A DNA stretch of 48,808 bases from an uncultured Parabacteroides sp. (GCA_934725305.1 CAKVBA010000019.1:1-48808), one strand, 5' to 3'. Counted from the first letter of the stretch, positions 37,166-45,746 are shown. Translations and numbers: made by a program. Notes: generated by a model not told the origin, from the sequence alone.

Positions 37166-37726
37166 ATGATGAGAAAGATTGTAATATCACTACTTGCGTT
37201 ATGCTGTCTTTCAGCAGTAATGGCACAGCAGAAGACACGCAGTCTGTCAGTGGAAATACTTGGAGCCCAGAATATTGCAGGAGTCAACTATGACAGCCGT
37301 TTCAAAGGTAACTCGGGCTTTGGCTACCGTGTGGGCATTGGCTATGGCTATGGCGAAAATTCCGGTTTATTCGACCAGAAAATCAATGGCGTAGGCGTTC
37401 CGTTGGAATTGAACTATCTACTCGGAAAGAAGAACAGCAAGCTGGAGTTGGGCTTCGGCTTGAGCATGGGCGTGTATCATATAGAGGAAACAGCAGGGTA
37501 TTATTATCAGCCAGTTCCACCCGAAACAGAGGGACGAGTAGAAGAATATACAACAAAAGAAAATCGCTTCGGCTATTTCTTCTTCGGTGACATTGGCTAT
37601 CGCTATCAGCGCCCCAACGGATTCATGTTTCGTGTCGGCATATCACCGTCCTTCAATTTCGGTGATAAGTACGGACTCAAAAAGTCTGCCTTTTTTCCTT
37701 ACCTCGGCTTTGGTTGGTCGTTCTAA
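37166..37726 (+). CDS. Small outer-membrane beta-barrel protein
   Basis: 186 residues with a signal peptide (MRKIVISLLALCCLSAVMAQQ). The mature part is made of alternating strands, Gly- and aromatic-rich (FGYRVGIGYGYGEN, LELGFGLSMGVYHIEE, FGYFFFGDIGYRYQ, FMFRVGISPSFNFGDKYG), ending FFPYLGFGWSF with a C-terminal phenylalanine. This is the pattern of an eight-stranded outer-membrane barrel. The start may be either of the first two methionines. No function can be given; it is the likely partner of the lipoprotein encoded upstream. Confidence 0.8.
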   Translation: MMRKIVISLLALCCLSAVMAQQKTRSLSVEILGAQNIAGVNYDSRFKGNSGFGYRVGIGYGYGENSGLFDQKINGVGVPLELNYLLGKKNSKLELGFGLSMGVYHIEETAGYYYQPVPPETEGRVEEYTTKENRFGYFFFGDIGYRYQRPNGFMFRVGISPSFNFGDKYGLKKSAFFPYLGFGWSF

Positions 37727-37737
37727 ACGGATTTAAC

Positions 37738-37830
37738 CCAAATCCGCCATTAGAACGAAAAAATAAAGCTGAATATTTTTATTCTTTCCAACTCTTGTCG
37801 GCACTTCTTTTGGCATCTTGCTTCCGCCAA
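37738..37830. repeat. Dispersed repeat family B, partial copy
   Basis: Matches the first half of the copy at 5620-5793 (CATTAGAACGAAAAAATAAA, TTTATTCTTTCCAACTCTTG, TTTTGGCATCTTGCTTCCGC), then diverges. Confidence 0.65.
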
Positions 37831-37979
37831 CGGATGATAAACAGGACGTTTTCATCGATTGTCTCGACATACTGCCTATAACCATCGGAGAGATAGTTAT
37901 TGTATTTTTATCCGGATTATTATTTACTAAAAGCGGTAACGGATCCGGCAGAAACGACGGGCAACTTCGCCGGGCTTGA

Positions 37980-38170
37980 CAGACGAATCAGTCCCGGCCC
38001 AAACACCCTGAAAAAAGGGGCTATAGACTATCTTTCAATAGTCTATAGACTTTTGAGGATTAGTCTATAGACTTTTTGAAAAAAGGGTATAGACTTTTTT
38101 GAAATTGGGTAGGCACTCCATTCAAACGGAATAACTACTCCGTCCGAACGGAGTAGTTACCCAATTTCCG
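37980..38170. repeat. Dispersed repeat family A, copy 5
   Basis: Has several TAGTCTATAGACTTTTTGAA units, then GGAGTA/TACTCC palindromic units (38105-38165) ending ACCCAATTTCCGTAG. It parallels 25256-25442 block by block. It lies 180-370 bp past the stop of the minus-strand receptor gene. No gene is seen in 37831-38350. Confidence 0.75.
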
Positions 38171-38318
38171 TAGATAAACGACTCCGTTTTGGCTGAGTTA
38201 ATAGCTTCCCGACTTCTCGTTGGCTTATTGTGTTTTTTAGGAAATCGCCTCATGAATTATAACCACAGGAGTGAAAATCACCCTCACAATCCAAGGAAAC
38301 ACTCGCTATAAAACAACT

Positions 38319-38397
38319 TATTCTAAGAAAGAGTCTCCACAAACCAAGAGCTACAATCGTCTCTTTTCGGCATTACCCGCACCGGTACCTTTGTATT
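38319..38397. repeat. 79-bp direct repeat at the receptor gene 3' end
   Basis: Partner of 35898-35976 (77 of 79 identical). It covers the last 47 bp of the receptor gene and 32 bp beyond its stop. Confidence 0.9.
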
Positions 38398-40936
38398 TAC
38401 TCTTCGCTGCATTGAAGTTATAAGAGAAGGTCATGCCTACGCAACGCGCATAGTTATAACAGTCTTTGGTCATTACGGTATGGCTGCCGTACATTGTCCA
38501 ACGCTCCTTGTCGGTCTTGAACAAGTCGTTGGCATAAATGCCTATCTCAAGAGCATCGTTGAGGAACGACTTGGTGAACTTTACGTCCACACGAGCAAAT
38601 GACTTTGTTTTTTGTTGGTCATTAAGCCTACCCGTCTTATATCTCATATTGAAGAAAGCCTTAAGGGTAGGCGTTATGTTGAAACGATTGTTGAGACGGA
38701 AGTTGAAACATGGTCTGTTTGACGGCTTGTTGATATCGAAACCGTCGGTACGCAGAAACGACTGCGTGTAGTCAATCTCTGCCATCGGATTATACCAACC
38801 GAAACGGGGTGAAGCTACTATCGAAGCATACACATTCTGACTATTATTGAAGTTGACATTGCGCAGGAAGACGATGTCCTTACCTTGGTAAAGCGTAGCG
38901 ACCCACACCATTGGATTATCGATATAGTTATATCCGGCATTGAACGACAGCCAATCGTACGCCGCATTAAAATCTACATTATTTATTATGCACGGACGGA
39001 GATAAGGGTTTCCGCCCTCGTAAGTATAGCGGTTGTCATACTGCACTTCATCACGCAGACTGTTATAGCTGGGTCGCTGAGTCTTGCAAGTATAGGCAAG
39101 TTGCAGTTCCCATTTGCCACTGTTCCATGACATGGAGGCAGAAGGAAACCAGTCAGAATATCTACGGCTCGGTTCAGCTTGCCATTGACCGAAGAGATAA
39201 TAATCGGACTTTACATTCTCGTATCGCACACCGGCATTTACGGAGAAGTCGCCAAACTTCAATCCATACTCAGCGAATCCGGCTATGTTCCGCTCCTCAA
39301 TCTTTGTGTTCGACGCATCTACATATTGCTCGGCGTTGGCATATTCACCACGAATACGTGAAGATGTAAATTCTGTGCCTACGTTTATCGCTCCCTTCCA
39401 AGCGGGATAAGACAAGATGAGTTTGGCAGCTGCCATATCACTATGTTGTCTGTTCCGGGTATGAACGTCGCGACTCTCAATGTCTATGCTGTTTTCTTTG
39501 ATTGACATAGTTCTGCCTTTCTTTTTCCAGAAATAAGTGGCGTTGAAATCTATATCCAACTTGCCTATCTTGCCCATATAATAGGCATTGACGTTATGCA
39601 TTGGACTATTAATGTCGTCTACGTTGGTCGCTTCGTTTACGAATGCCGTTTGCACCCCGTTTTCCATAATCTTCTGATAAGAGTCCGTCATTTCTCCTTT
39701 GCCCGAACCATACTGATTTTCGTAGCTCAATCCAAACGTATTGTTATCATCTATAGAATAAGCAAAGGCAGCCTTAGCTCCGGCTCCTTTTGAGCGATAC
39801 TTAAGCGGTGCAACCTGCTCAATGAATATATTCTTCGTACCATTTATTTCGTTGGACAATATATTATCTTCGCCACCGGGCGTAGTTGAACCCCAAAGCT
39901 CGCCAAACACTTCCGCTTTGCCAGTGCGATATGTTAATGACATGTATTGCGAAGCACCCCACCACTTGTTGAACGTAGTAGTAGTATAGCTGTTGCCACT
40001 CCATCCTTCGCCTTGGCGATGTATTGTCTTGATGCGGATTACAGACTGAACCGACGCATTATACTTAGCACTTGGCGCGGTGATTATCTCTACACTCTTA
40101 ATATCATCCGACTTCAGTTGATGTAACTCGTTAATGTCTATCACCTGTCGATTGTTGATATAAATAAGCGGAGAACCTTTGGCAAACACATTCACCGATC
40201 CGTCTGAACTGACATCAACGCGAGGCATTTCGCGCAGTACATCAATTGCGGTACCAATCCTGCTAAGGTCGGAGTGCTCAATATCCACAACCATACCTTC
40301 CTGACTCATCTTTATGTTCTGGCGCATGGCATTAACCTTCACCCCTTTCAGATTTATCGTGTTCTCATGAAGCAATATCGCCCCTATCACACCAGTACTG
40401 TATGTTTGAAATGTGGTTTGATAACCCACACAACTCACCCTTACTATAGCCTTCTTGGCTTTGCATGGAATAACGAACTGCCCGTTCTCGTTGGTTACGC
40501 CACCGTTTATCAACGATGAGTCACTCACATTAAGCAACGCTACATTGGCCAGTTCTATCGGGTATTTCTTGATATCGATGACACGACCTATCATCTTTGT
40601 AGATGATTTCTGTGTACATTCTACCATAATGTTATCCTCTACCCGCGTCATCTTGATAGGATAGAAGCCTATCAGTTGCATGATGGCATCGGGAACGCTC
40701 GTGTTTTCTATGTTCTTGGTTACCTTAAAATCTTCCAACTCATCGTACACAAAGTTGATGGCATATCTGTTCTGTTGTGTATTTAAGTCTTTTAGTGCCT
40801 CAGAGAACGATACGTTGTTGTATTGTCGGGTGATGCGCTGAGCATAAGTCTGCTGAACAAAGAACAACAGGAAGAGCAGGAAAGTCAGACTAATGGCCTT
40901 GCCGTTATCGGGCATAGATTTAAATAAATTTCTCAT
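38351..40936 (-). CDS. STN-domain outer-membrane receptor with beta-barrel (PF14905-like)
   Basis: Outer-membrane protein of 861 residues encoded after a sigma/anti-sigma pair, so probably the sensing end of a trans-envelope signalling chain. Order: signal peptide (ending QQTYAQ), an STN-like domain (about 35-115: YNNVSFSEALKDLNTQQNRYAINFVYDELEDFKVTKNIENTSVPDAIMQLI), a carboxypeptidase-like domain (about 118-195), a plug (VDVLREMPRVDVSSDGSVNVFAKGSPLIYINNRQVID), then a barrel of the outer-membrane beta-barrel family. The tail KYKGTGAGNAEKRRL after the last strand is unusual. A strong ribosome site AAAGGAGG lies 8 bp before the ATG, rare in this phylum. Confidence 0.88.
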   Translation of the reverse strand: MRNLFKSMPDNGKAISLTFLLFLLFFVQQTYAQRITRQYNNVSFSEALKDLNTQQNRYAINFVYDELEDFKVTKNIENTSVPDAIMQLIGFYPIKMTRVEDNIMVECTQKSSTKMIGRVIDIKKYPIELANVALLNVSDSSLINGGVTNENGQFVIPCKAKKAIVRVSCVGYQTTFQTYSTGVIGAILLHENTINLKGVKVNAMRQNIKMSQEGMVVDIEHSDLSRIGTAIDVLREMPRVDVSSDGSVNVFAKGSPLIYINNRQVIDINELHQLKSDDIKSVEIITAPSAKYNASVQSVIRIKTIHRQGEGWSGNSYTTTTFNKWWGASQYMSLTYRTGKAEVFGELWGSTTPGGEDNILSNEINGTKNIFIEQVAPLKYRSKGAGAKAAFAYSIDDNNTFGLSYENQYGSGKGEMTDSYQKIMENGVQTAFVNEATNVDDINSPMHNVNAYYMGKIGKLDIDFNATYFWKKKGRTMSIKENSIDIESRDVHTRNRQHSDMAAAKLILSYPAWKGAINVGTEFTSSRIRGEYANAEQYVDASNTKIEERNIAGFAEYGLKFGDFSVNAGVRYENVKSDYYLFGQWQAEPSRRYSDWFPSASMSWNSGKWELQLAYTCKTQRPSYNSLRDEVQYDNRYTYEGGNPYLRPCIINNVDFNAAYDWLSFNAGYNYIDNPMVWVATLYQGKDIVFLRNVNFNNSQNVYASIVASPRFGWYNPMAEIDYTQSFLRTDGFDINKPSNRPCFNFRLNNRFNITPTLKAFFNMRYKTGRLNDQQKTKSFARVDVKFTKSFLNDALEIGIYANDLFKTDKERWTMYGSHTVMTKDCYNYARCVGMTFSYNFNAAKSKYKGTGAGNAEKRRL

Positions 40937-40938
40937 AA

Positions 40939-40954
40939 CACGTCCTCCTTTCTT
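40939..40954 (-). promoter_or_regulatory. Strong Shine-Dalgarno site of the receptor gene
   Basis: Minus-strand AAGAAAGGAGGACGTG, identical over 16 bp to the site before the small ORF at 45744-45830. Most genes in this window have no such site. Confidence 0.8.
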
Positions 40955-41621
40955 ATTTCACCTTTAATGTTCCGGTAGTGTACTCTATCTGTATGCGGTC
41001 GAAAGCATTCAGTATCTCAAGATTCTGCTCCAATGTCTTTGTCTTGTCCCAGTTGAAGAAGAGTCGGATGCGCATGGTTTGGGCATTTGTATATTCTACC
41101 TTAACATGATAAAAATCGGCCATCTGAGCAAGGATAGTTTCCAACTTGGCATTGTCAAACACCACGGGCTTCATGTCGAGCGACTCATTGCTATCAGTTG
41201 TAAACACCTTTGCTGGCACTACTTGTTCTGTCGTAATCTTATCCTCCACAGCTTTGTTTGAAACAGAGAACTTAAACCAGCCAATTCTCACAGCTGCCAG
41301 GGTAATGCTCGAAAGGAAGATGATGCCGGCGATGGATGCTGCAATCTTCATTCGGTTACGATAATGGATGTTTGTTTCATCTGCATCAATCGACTTTGTC
41401 TTGCGATGTGTTTTGGTAAACTCCTTCCAAGCCTCGTCCACATCAACCTTCTGCGGGTTGGCTTTCTTTACGGCCATTCTTGTCATAGCCAGGTCACGAA
41501 GAATTTCCTTCATATCCTTATCGGCAAGCAAGTCTGCTACCTGCTCGTCAGTATATCTCTCGGGATGCTCTTGCATGTCAAAGAGTATCAGCCGCTTTTC
41601 GTCTTTGTTCATGTCTGTCAT
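40953..41621 (-). CDS. FecR-like anti-sigma factor (DUF4974)
   Basis: Single-pass membrane protein of 222 residues that probably holds the neighbouring sigma factor and responds to the outer-membrane receptor. The N-terminal cytoplasmic part (1-85) is charged. A membrane helix follows (about 88-112: KIAASIAGIIFLSSITLAAVRIGW), then a short periplasmic domain ending in DUF4974 (LDMKPVVFDNAKLETILAQMADFYHVKVEYTNAQTMRIRLFFNWDKTKTLEQNLEILNAFDRIQIEY). The usual central FecR domain is largely missing, so it is a short version. It begins 9 bp after the sigma-factor stop. The receptor start is 16 bp downstream. Confidence 0.87.
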   Translation of the reverse strand: MTDMNKDEKRLILFDMQEHPERYTDEQVADLLADKDMKEILRDLAMTRMAVKKANPQKVDVDEAWKEFTKTHRKTKSIDADETNIHYRNRMKIAASIAGIIFLSSITLAAVRIGWFKFSVSNKAVEDKITTEQVVPAKVFTTDSNESLDMKPVVFDNAKLETILAQMADFYHVKVEYTNAQTMRIRLFFNWDKTKTLEQNLEILNAFDRIQIEYTTGTLKVK

Positions 41622-41630
41622 TGTTTTTGC

Positions 41631-42110
41631 TTATTTAAAATGTTCTCTAATCCGGTCCATCGCCTTAGAGAGATGGTTGAACACCGTCACCTTGCTTACT
41701 TTTACTTTGTCGGCTATCTCTTGATATGACATATCTTGCAGATAGCGCAGGCGGAAAATAAGTTTTCGGATGGGCGGTTCAAGATTATCGATAAGAAGCA
41801 TCAATTGTTCGAGTTGCTCGTCAGTTTCTTCCGAAAGAATGACGTCGGCATCATCGAGCAACGTTTTCACTACTCTCTCCTTTACGCTCTTATGAGCTAT
41901 CAGGTTGAGGCAACGGTTTCGCACGCTCCGCATCAAATAGCCTTCTTCGCTCTCAGGCAATAAGACTATGTTGTCAACAAGAATTTGGGTAAATACCTCG
42001 CTCACCACATCCTTGCTTTCGTCGTCGTCCGAGAGAATGTATCTGGCCAGATTGTACATCTTCTCATAATACCGACGAAACATCTGTTCTATGTCTTTTT
42101 CCTGTTTCAT
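41631..42110 (-). CDS. ECF-type RNA polymerase sigma factor
   Basis: Alternative sigma factor of 159 residues with region 2 (FRRYYEKMYNLARYILSDDDESKDVVSEVFTQI, about 12-44) and region 4 (LRYLQDMSYQEIADKVKVSKVTVFNHLSKAMDRIREHF, about 122-159), the helix-turn-helix that reads the -35-like element. No domain extension is present. It leads the sigma, anti-sigma, receptor operon, the arrangement of FecI/FecR-type cell-surface signalling in Bacteroidetes. The likely target is its own operon and perhaps the flanking lipoprotein genes; this is inferred. Confidence 0.93.
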   Translation of the reverse strand: MKQEKDIEQMFRRYYEKMYNLARYILSDDDESKDVVSEVFTQILVDNIVLLPESEEGYLMRSVRNRCLNLIAHKSVKERVVKTLLDDADVILSEETDEQLEQLMLLIDNLEPPIRKLIFRLRYLQDMSYQEIADKVKVSKVTVFNHLSKAMDRIREHFK

Positions 42111-42124
42111 ACATTCTATATACA

Positions 42125-42172
42125 GTTAAACCTAGCGAAAAACTAAGCAAAATAATGACTATTTTCAAAAAA
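42125..42172. repeat. 48-bp sequence upstream of the sigma-factor gene, duplicated at 36076-36123
   Basis: About 45 of 48 positions match the other copy. It begins 15 bp before the sigma-factor start and so may hold its promoter. Confidence 0.8.
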
Positions 42173-42397
42173 GGCAGCATAGACGATGGGAAAGCAGTGT
42201 TTGACAAACATGAAGAATGCATTCTGTAGCTTGTTGTACTACATTATTGTGGAAACTTCATATCAAAGAGTCTGATTTGAAATCACCTCCTTTTTATAGT
42301 TATAAATGCCTTATGATAAAAAGAATCATAAAAGCAACAATATTTACGTGTTTATGAAAAGTTAACAATGTTATCAAACGTTGGGTTCTGAAAAAAA

Positions 42398-42542
42398 CGT
42401 ACATTGTACGCAATGAAAAGTTTGATTTTCGTGTGTTGTATAAAAAGCATTTTTTTTGTTTTATTTTAGCTATTTATAATAGCTAACGGGGAGGATTAGT
42501 TCCCACGCTTTCCCTTTGTTTAACTTTTCCTATTTTGGGAAC
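42398..42542. promoter_or_regulatory. Stacked inverted repeats upstream of the collagen-like/BspA lipoprotein
   Basis: Three inverted repeats lie in the 175 bp before the gene: CGTAC-ATT-GTACG (42398-42410), TTAGCTATT-TAT-AATAGCTAA (42466-42486, perfect), and GTTCCCA (42499-42505) with TGGGAAC (42536-42542). No full-consensus promoter is seen. Nothing else is recognised in 42173-42569. Confidence 0.45.
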
Positions 42543-42569
42543 AATAGGAACTGCTAATTGTTTATTTTT

Positions 42570-44585
42570 ATGAGAAAAGTTAAAATCAGGCATGTCGTTT
42601 ATTTGTTATGTATTTGTTGCTTGTCTTTAGGCTTGTTAGGTTCATGCAAATATGATGACTCGGATTTAGTGGAACGAGTGGATAATTTGGAAGGTCGTTT
42701 GGCGAAATTGGAAGAACAATGTAAGCAGATTAATGCCAATATTAACTCCTTGCAGATCATTGTTAATGCATTAAAAGAGGCCAATCATATTACTTCTATT
42801 TCGAATTTGGTGGAAAATGGAGTGGAAATCGGCTATAAGATTGAGTTTGCCAAGAGAGATCCTATTCATATCTATCACGGAAAAGCCGGAGCCGATGGTG
42901 CTAGAGGGGAAGACGGATATACTCCTTTGATAGGTGTGAAAAAGGACAAAGACGGGATTTATTATTGGACATTGGACGGCAATTGGCTGACAGACAATGA
43001 TGGAAATAAAGTCCGGGCTCAAGGTTTAGATGGTAAAGATGGTTACAACGGTAAGGACGGCAAAGATGGTGAAGACGGAAAGGATGGTAAAGACGGCAAA
43101 GATGGTTTTAATGGAAGTGACGGCAAAGATGGTAAAGATGGTTACAACGGTAAGGACGGCAAAGATGGTGAAGACGGAAAGGATGGTAAAGACGGTGAAG
43201 ACGGAAAGGATGGTAAAGACGGCAAAGATGGTTATAATGGAAGTGACGGTAAAGACGGTAAAGATGGTTATAATGGGAAAAATGGCGTGACTCCTAAATT
43301 GCGGATTAAAGACGGCAATTGGGAAGTTTCCTACAATAATGGTGTGAGCTGGGAAACACTGGGTTCTGCCACCGGTGGAGTTGTGCCATGTCCGATTAAG
43401 AGTGTAGAAGTAAAAGGTCGGTATGTCCTCTTTACGCTGAATTCGGGAGATGAAATCAAAATTCCTTTATATAACGCGATTACGATTAAGTTTGAGGAGA
43501 CAACAATAGGAATGGGAGCAAGTAGCCAGATAGACTTGCTTTATACATTGACGGGTGGTGACAATGTAAAGGTTTCTGCTATCGGCGAAGGTGTTCGCAC
43601 CAGTGTTGACGAATCTGCTAAAAAGTTGACGATTACGACAGATGTGAATTTCACAGGAGGAAAAGTGTTGGTTCACGCAACGGATGGCAATAATGTCGCT
43701 ACTGTGGAACTGACAATTGTGAAGGAGGTACTTGTTTATATTGAATATGGAGCGACGGAAGAGTTATCTTATGATGGAGCCTTTTCGGGTATTGATGTAG
43801 AATTCATAAAAGAAAAGAGTACATTCTCTGATTCTGATAAGAAAGGCAAATGGGCATTCAAAGGAAGTATAAAGAGGGTTGTGTCCAGTGCATTTAATGG
43901 TAAAAAATCTTTGCTGAGTATTATTCTTCCAGAGGGAATTACCTTTATTGATAATAGTGCCTTTTTAAATAGCGGTCTTGAAGCCATCACTCTTCCTGAG
44001 AGTCTGATGGAAATTGGCCAATCCGTTTTTTTAGGAACTCAGTTGAAAGAGATTACAATTCCGGCGAATGTGGAATCTTTGGGAAGTTCTGCTTTTGAGA
44101 GTAGTGATGCAGGAACTATGCCATTAGAAAAGGTGATTTTTAACGGAAGTAAGATTAAGGAAATTGAACCGTACACTTTCAAGAACTGTGTAAATCTTAA
44201 GGAGATTACGTTGCCGGAGAGTTTGATGATAATAGATTATAATGCTTTCTTTGGTTGTTCCTCATTAACCAAAGTGGTGATTCCGGATAATGTTTCTGAA
44301 ATTGGAAAAACAGCCTTTTTGGGATGTACATCTTTGACAGAAGCAACGATAGGCAGAAGCGTGAGATCCATAGGCGAAAAATGTTTTGATGGTTGTGAGA
44401 AATTAGCTACGGTCATTTGTAAGGGAGAAAGTCCGGCGAGATTAGGTGTAGGAGCCTTTATGAAAGATGAAGAGCGCTCAGGAACAAAGTATATTAAAAG
44501 TATTAAAGTTCCTACAACAGCAGTTTCTATATATAAGAACGCAGCAGGGTGGAAAGACTTTAGTGATAGAATCAGTGGTTACTAG
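42570..44585 (+). CDS. Surface lipoprotein with collagen-like Gly-X-Y tract and BspA leucine-rich repeats
   Basis: Probable surface-exposed lipoprotein of 671 residues from the ATG at 42570; an in-frame TTG at 42558 is less likely. Order: lipoprotein signal (LGSC, Cys near residue 26), a short coiled coil (LVERVDNLEGRLAKLEEQCKQINANINSLQIIVNAL), a DUF4988-like region (DGYTPLIGVKKDKDGIYYWTLDGNWL), about 29 G-X-Y triplets (about 152-239) made of GKD, GED, GYN and GSD without proline, a second DUF4988-like piece (GVTPKLRIKDGNWEVSYNNGVSWE), a beta domain, and five or so BspA-type repeats (ITLPESLMEIGQSVF, VVIPDNVSEIGKTAFLGC). The likely role is adhesion or binding of host or food ligands; not proven. 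Confidence 0.87.
   Translation: MRKVKIRHVVYLLCICCLSLGLLGSCKYDDSDLVERVDNLEGRLAKLEEQCKQINANINSLQIIVNALKEANHITSISNLVENGVEIGYKIEFAKRDPIHIYHGKAGADGARGEDGYTPLIGVKKDKDGIYYWTLDGNWLTDNDGNKVRAQGLDGKDGYNGKDGKDGEDGKDGKDGKDGFNGSDGKDGKDGYNGKDGKDGEDGKDGKDGEDGKDGKDGKDGYNGSDGKDGKDGYNGKNGVTPKLRIKDGNWEVSYNNGVSWETLGSATGGVVPCPIKSVEVKGRYVLFTLNSGDEIKIPLYNAITIKFEETTIGMGASSQIDLLYTLTGGDNVKVSAIGEGVRTSVDESAKKLTITTDVNFTGGKVLVHATDGNNVATVELTIVKEVLVYIEYGATEELSYDGAFSGIDVEFIKEKSTFSDSDKKGKWAFKGSIKRVVSSAFNGKKSLLSIILPEGITFIDNSAFLNSGLEAITLPESLMEIGQSVFLGTQLKEITIPANVESLGSSAFESSDAGTMPLEKVIFNGSKIKEIEPYTFKNCVNLKEITLPESLMIIDYNAFFGCSSLTKVVIPDNVSEIGKTAFLGCTSLTEATIGRSVRSIGEKCFDGCEKLATVICKGESPARLGVGAFMKDEERSGTKYIKSIKVPTTAVSIYKNAAGWKDFSDRISGY
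43023..43286 (+). repeat. Tandem repeat coding the Gly-X-Y tract
   Basis: 9-bp sub-repeats (GGTAAAGAT-like) are arranged in a 99-bp unit. The stretch from 43032 recurs almost unchanged from 43131 for about 65 bp, with an extra 27-bp insertion in the second unit. All changes keep the reading frame. Confidence 0.85.
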
Positions 44586-44673
44586 CAGTAGGTAAAATCT
44601 AATCGGTCATTGGAAGCAGGTGAAAATCTGGTTTTAATGACCGTTTTGGGTTTATGATACATTGCCCATTAGT

Positions 44674-44718
44674 CCCAGCCGAGCCTCTTTACAATGCTTG
44701 AATCGGCTGGGCTTTTTG
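44674..44718 (+). terminator. Terminator of the collagen-like/BspA lipoprotein gene
   Basis: CCCAGCCGA (44674-44682) pairs with TCGGCTGGG (44703-44711), followed by CTTTTTG. It starts 88 bp after the stop. Confidence 0.8.
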
Positions 44719-44831
44719 TTTATAGACAGATGGAAAAATAAATTCAGAAAAGAATACAAAACTTTACGAAAATCTTATATATTTGCCGATAAGCCTAAAA
44801 TAATCCTATAATTGATAAAAATAGTAAAGTT

Positions 44832-45518
44832 ATGAAGAAGATTCTAAGTTTGTGTATTATGGCACTGGTGGCAATGAATATGTTTGCTCAGAAAGACGTG
44901 ACAACTTTTTTAGGAATCCCTGTGGATGGTACTATGTCTGAAATGAAGCAGAAATTGCAAGCGAAGGGCTTTACTCTTAAAAAAGAGGATTCTGAAGAGT
45001 ATTTTGATGGAGAATTTAATGGTGTGGATGTCCATGTTTTTGTTGTGACGAACAATAATAAGGTTTGCCGTATCATGGTTATGGATGCCACTCCTCTGAG
45101 TGAAGCGGACATAAAGATCCGTTTTAACAATTTGGTTGAGCAATTTGAAAACAATGACCGATATGTTTCTTTTGAAGAGAATAGAATACCGGAAGATGAG
45201 AAAATCTCTTGTGGGATGAAAAATCAGCAGAAGAACTATGATGCTGTATTCTATCAGTCGCCTAATACAGGAAAAGCGGAAGAGGAAATCATGGAAAAGC
45301 AGGCACGAAAAGAGTTGCTGAGCCGATATACCGAAGCGCAATTGGCAAATCCGACAGAAGAAATGAATAAAGAGATGGATGAAATTGCATCAAAAATTGC
45401 CATGGACTTGATTGCCAAGAAATCTGTATGGTTCAGAATTAGCGAACAGGATGGTGGCTATTGTATCAACATCTTCTACGATAATGAATACAATCGTGCC
45501 AATGGAGAAGATTTGTGA
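44832..45518 (+). CDS. Secreted protein of unknown function
   Basis: 228 residues with a clear signal peptide (MKKILSLCIMALVAMNMFAQ); I recognise no named domain. The mature part starts TTFLGIPVDGTMSEMKQKLQAKGFTL, a pattern common in small Bacteroides proteins with a GIPVDG segment. A charged helical part follows (KAEEEIMEKQARKELLSRYTEAQLANPTEEMNKEMDEIASKIAMDLI), then YCINIFYDNEYNRANGEDL. It is probably periplasmic. A TATATTTG -7-like box lies at 44778-44785 without a -33 box. It is a single gene. Confidence 0.75.
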   Translation: MKKILSLCIMALVAMNMFAQKDVTTFLGIPVDGTMSEMKQKLQAKGFTLKKEDSEEYFDGEFNGVDVHVFVVTNNNKVCRIMVMDATPLSEADIKIRFNNLVEQFENNDRYVSFEENRIPEDEKISCGMKNQQKNYDAVFYQSPNTGKAEEEIMEKQARKELLSRYTEAQLANPTEEMNKEMDEIASKIAMDLIAKKSVWFRISEQDGGYCINIFYDNEYNRANGEDL

Positions 45519-45560
45519 TAGTAAAATGTTGTCCTGTTAATAGGATAGAAGGTGTGTCAT

Positions 45561-45600
45561 AATTGCAAGCTGCTCAAAACAAGTGCTGACAAGATCTTGG
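45561..45600. repeat. Dispersed repeat family B, short fragment
   Basis: AATTGCAAGCTGCTCAAAAC followed by AAGTGCTGACAAGA resembles the middle of the other B copies. It lies between the secreted-protein gene and the minus-strand terminator. Confidence 0.45.
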
Positions 45601-45700
45601 TGATTTCTGGCGCACCATAACGATGCCATATCTTAGTTGGGGAATTTCCCCCGTTTTGGCTGCCAAACCTCATTTTCGGGAAGAATACCTAAAGATACAA

Positions 45701-45746
45701 AAAAGCCAACTAATTCACAATACTTTGTGTATAAATTAGTTGGCTA
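45701..45746 (-). terminator. Minus-strand terminator after small ORF
   Basis: The perfect 11-bp stem GCCAACTAATT (45705-45715) / AATTAGTTGGC (45734-45744) is followed on the minus strand by six T. The stop codon of the small ORF lies in the stem. Confidence 0.8.

Noticed and set aside
42186..42275. 29-codon frame upstream of the collagen-like gene
   Set aside because: No ribosome site, no conserved features and odd composition; probably chance.
43023..43286. Regular repeats that might be read as a CRISPR array
   Set aside because: Units of 9 and 99 bp keep an open Gly-X-Y reading frame and have no spacers; no cas gene is present.
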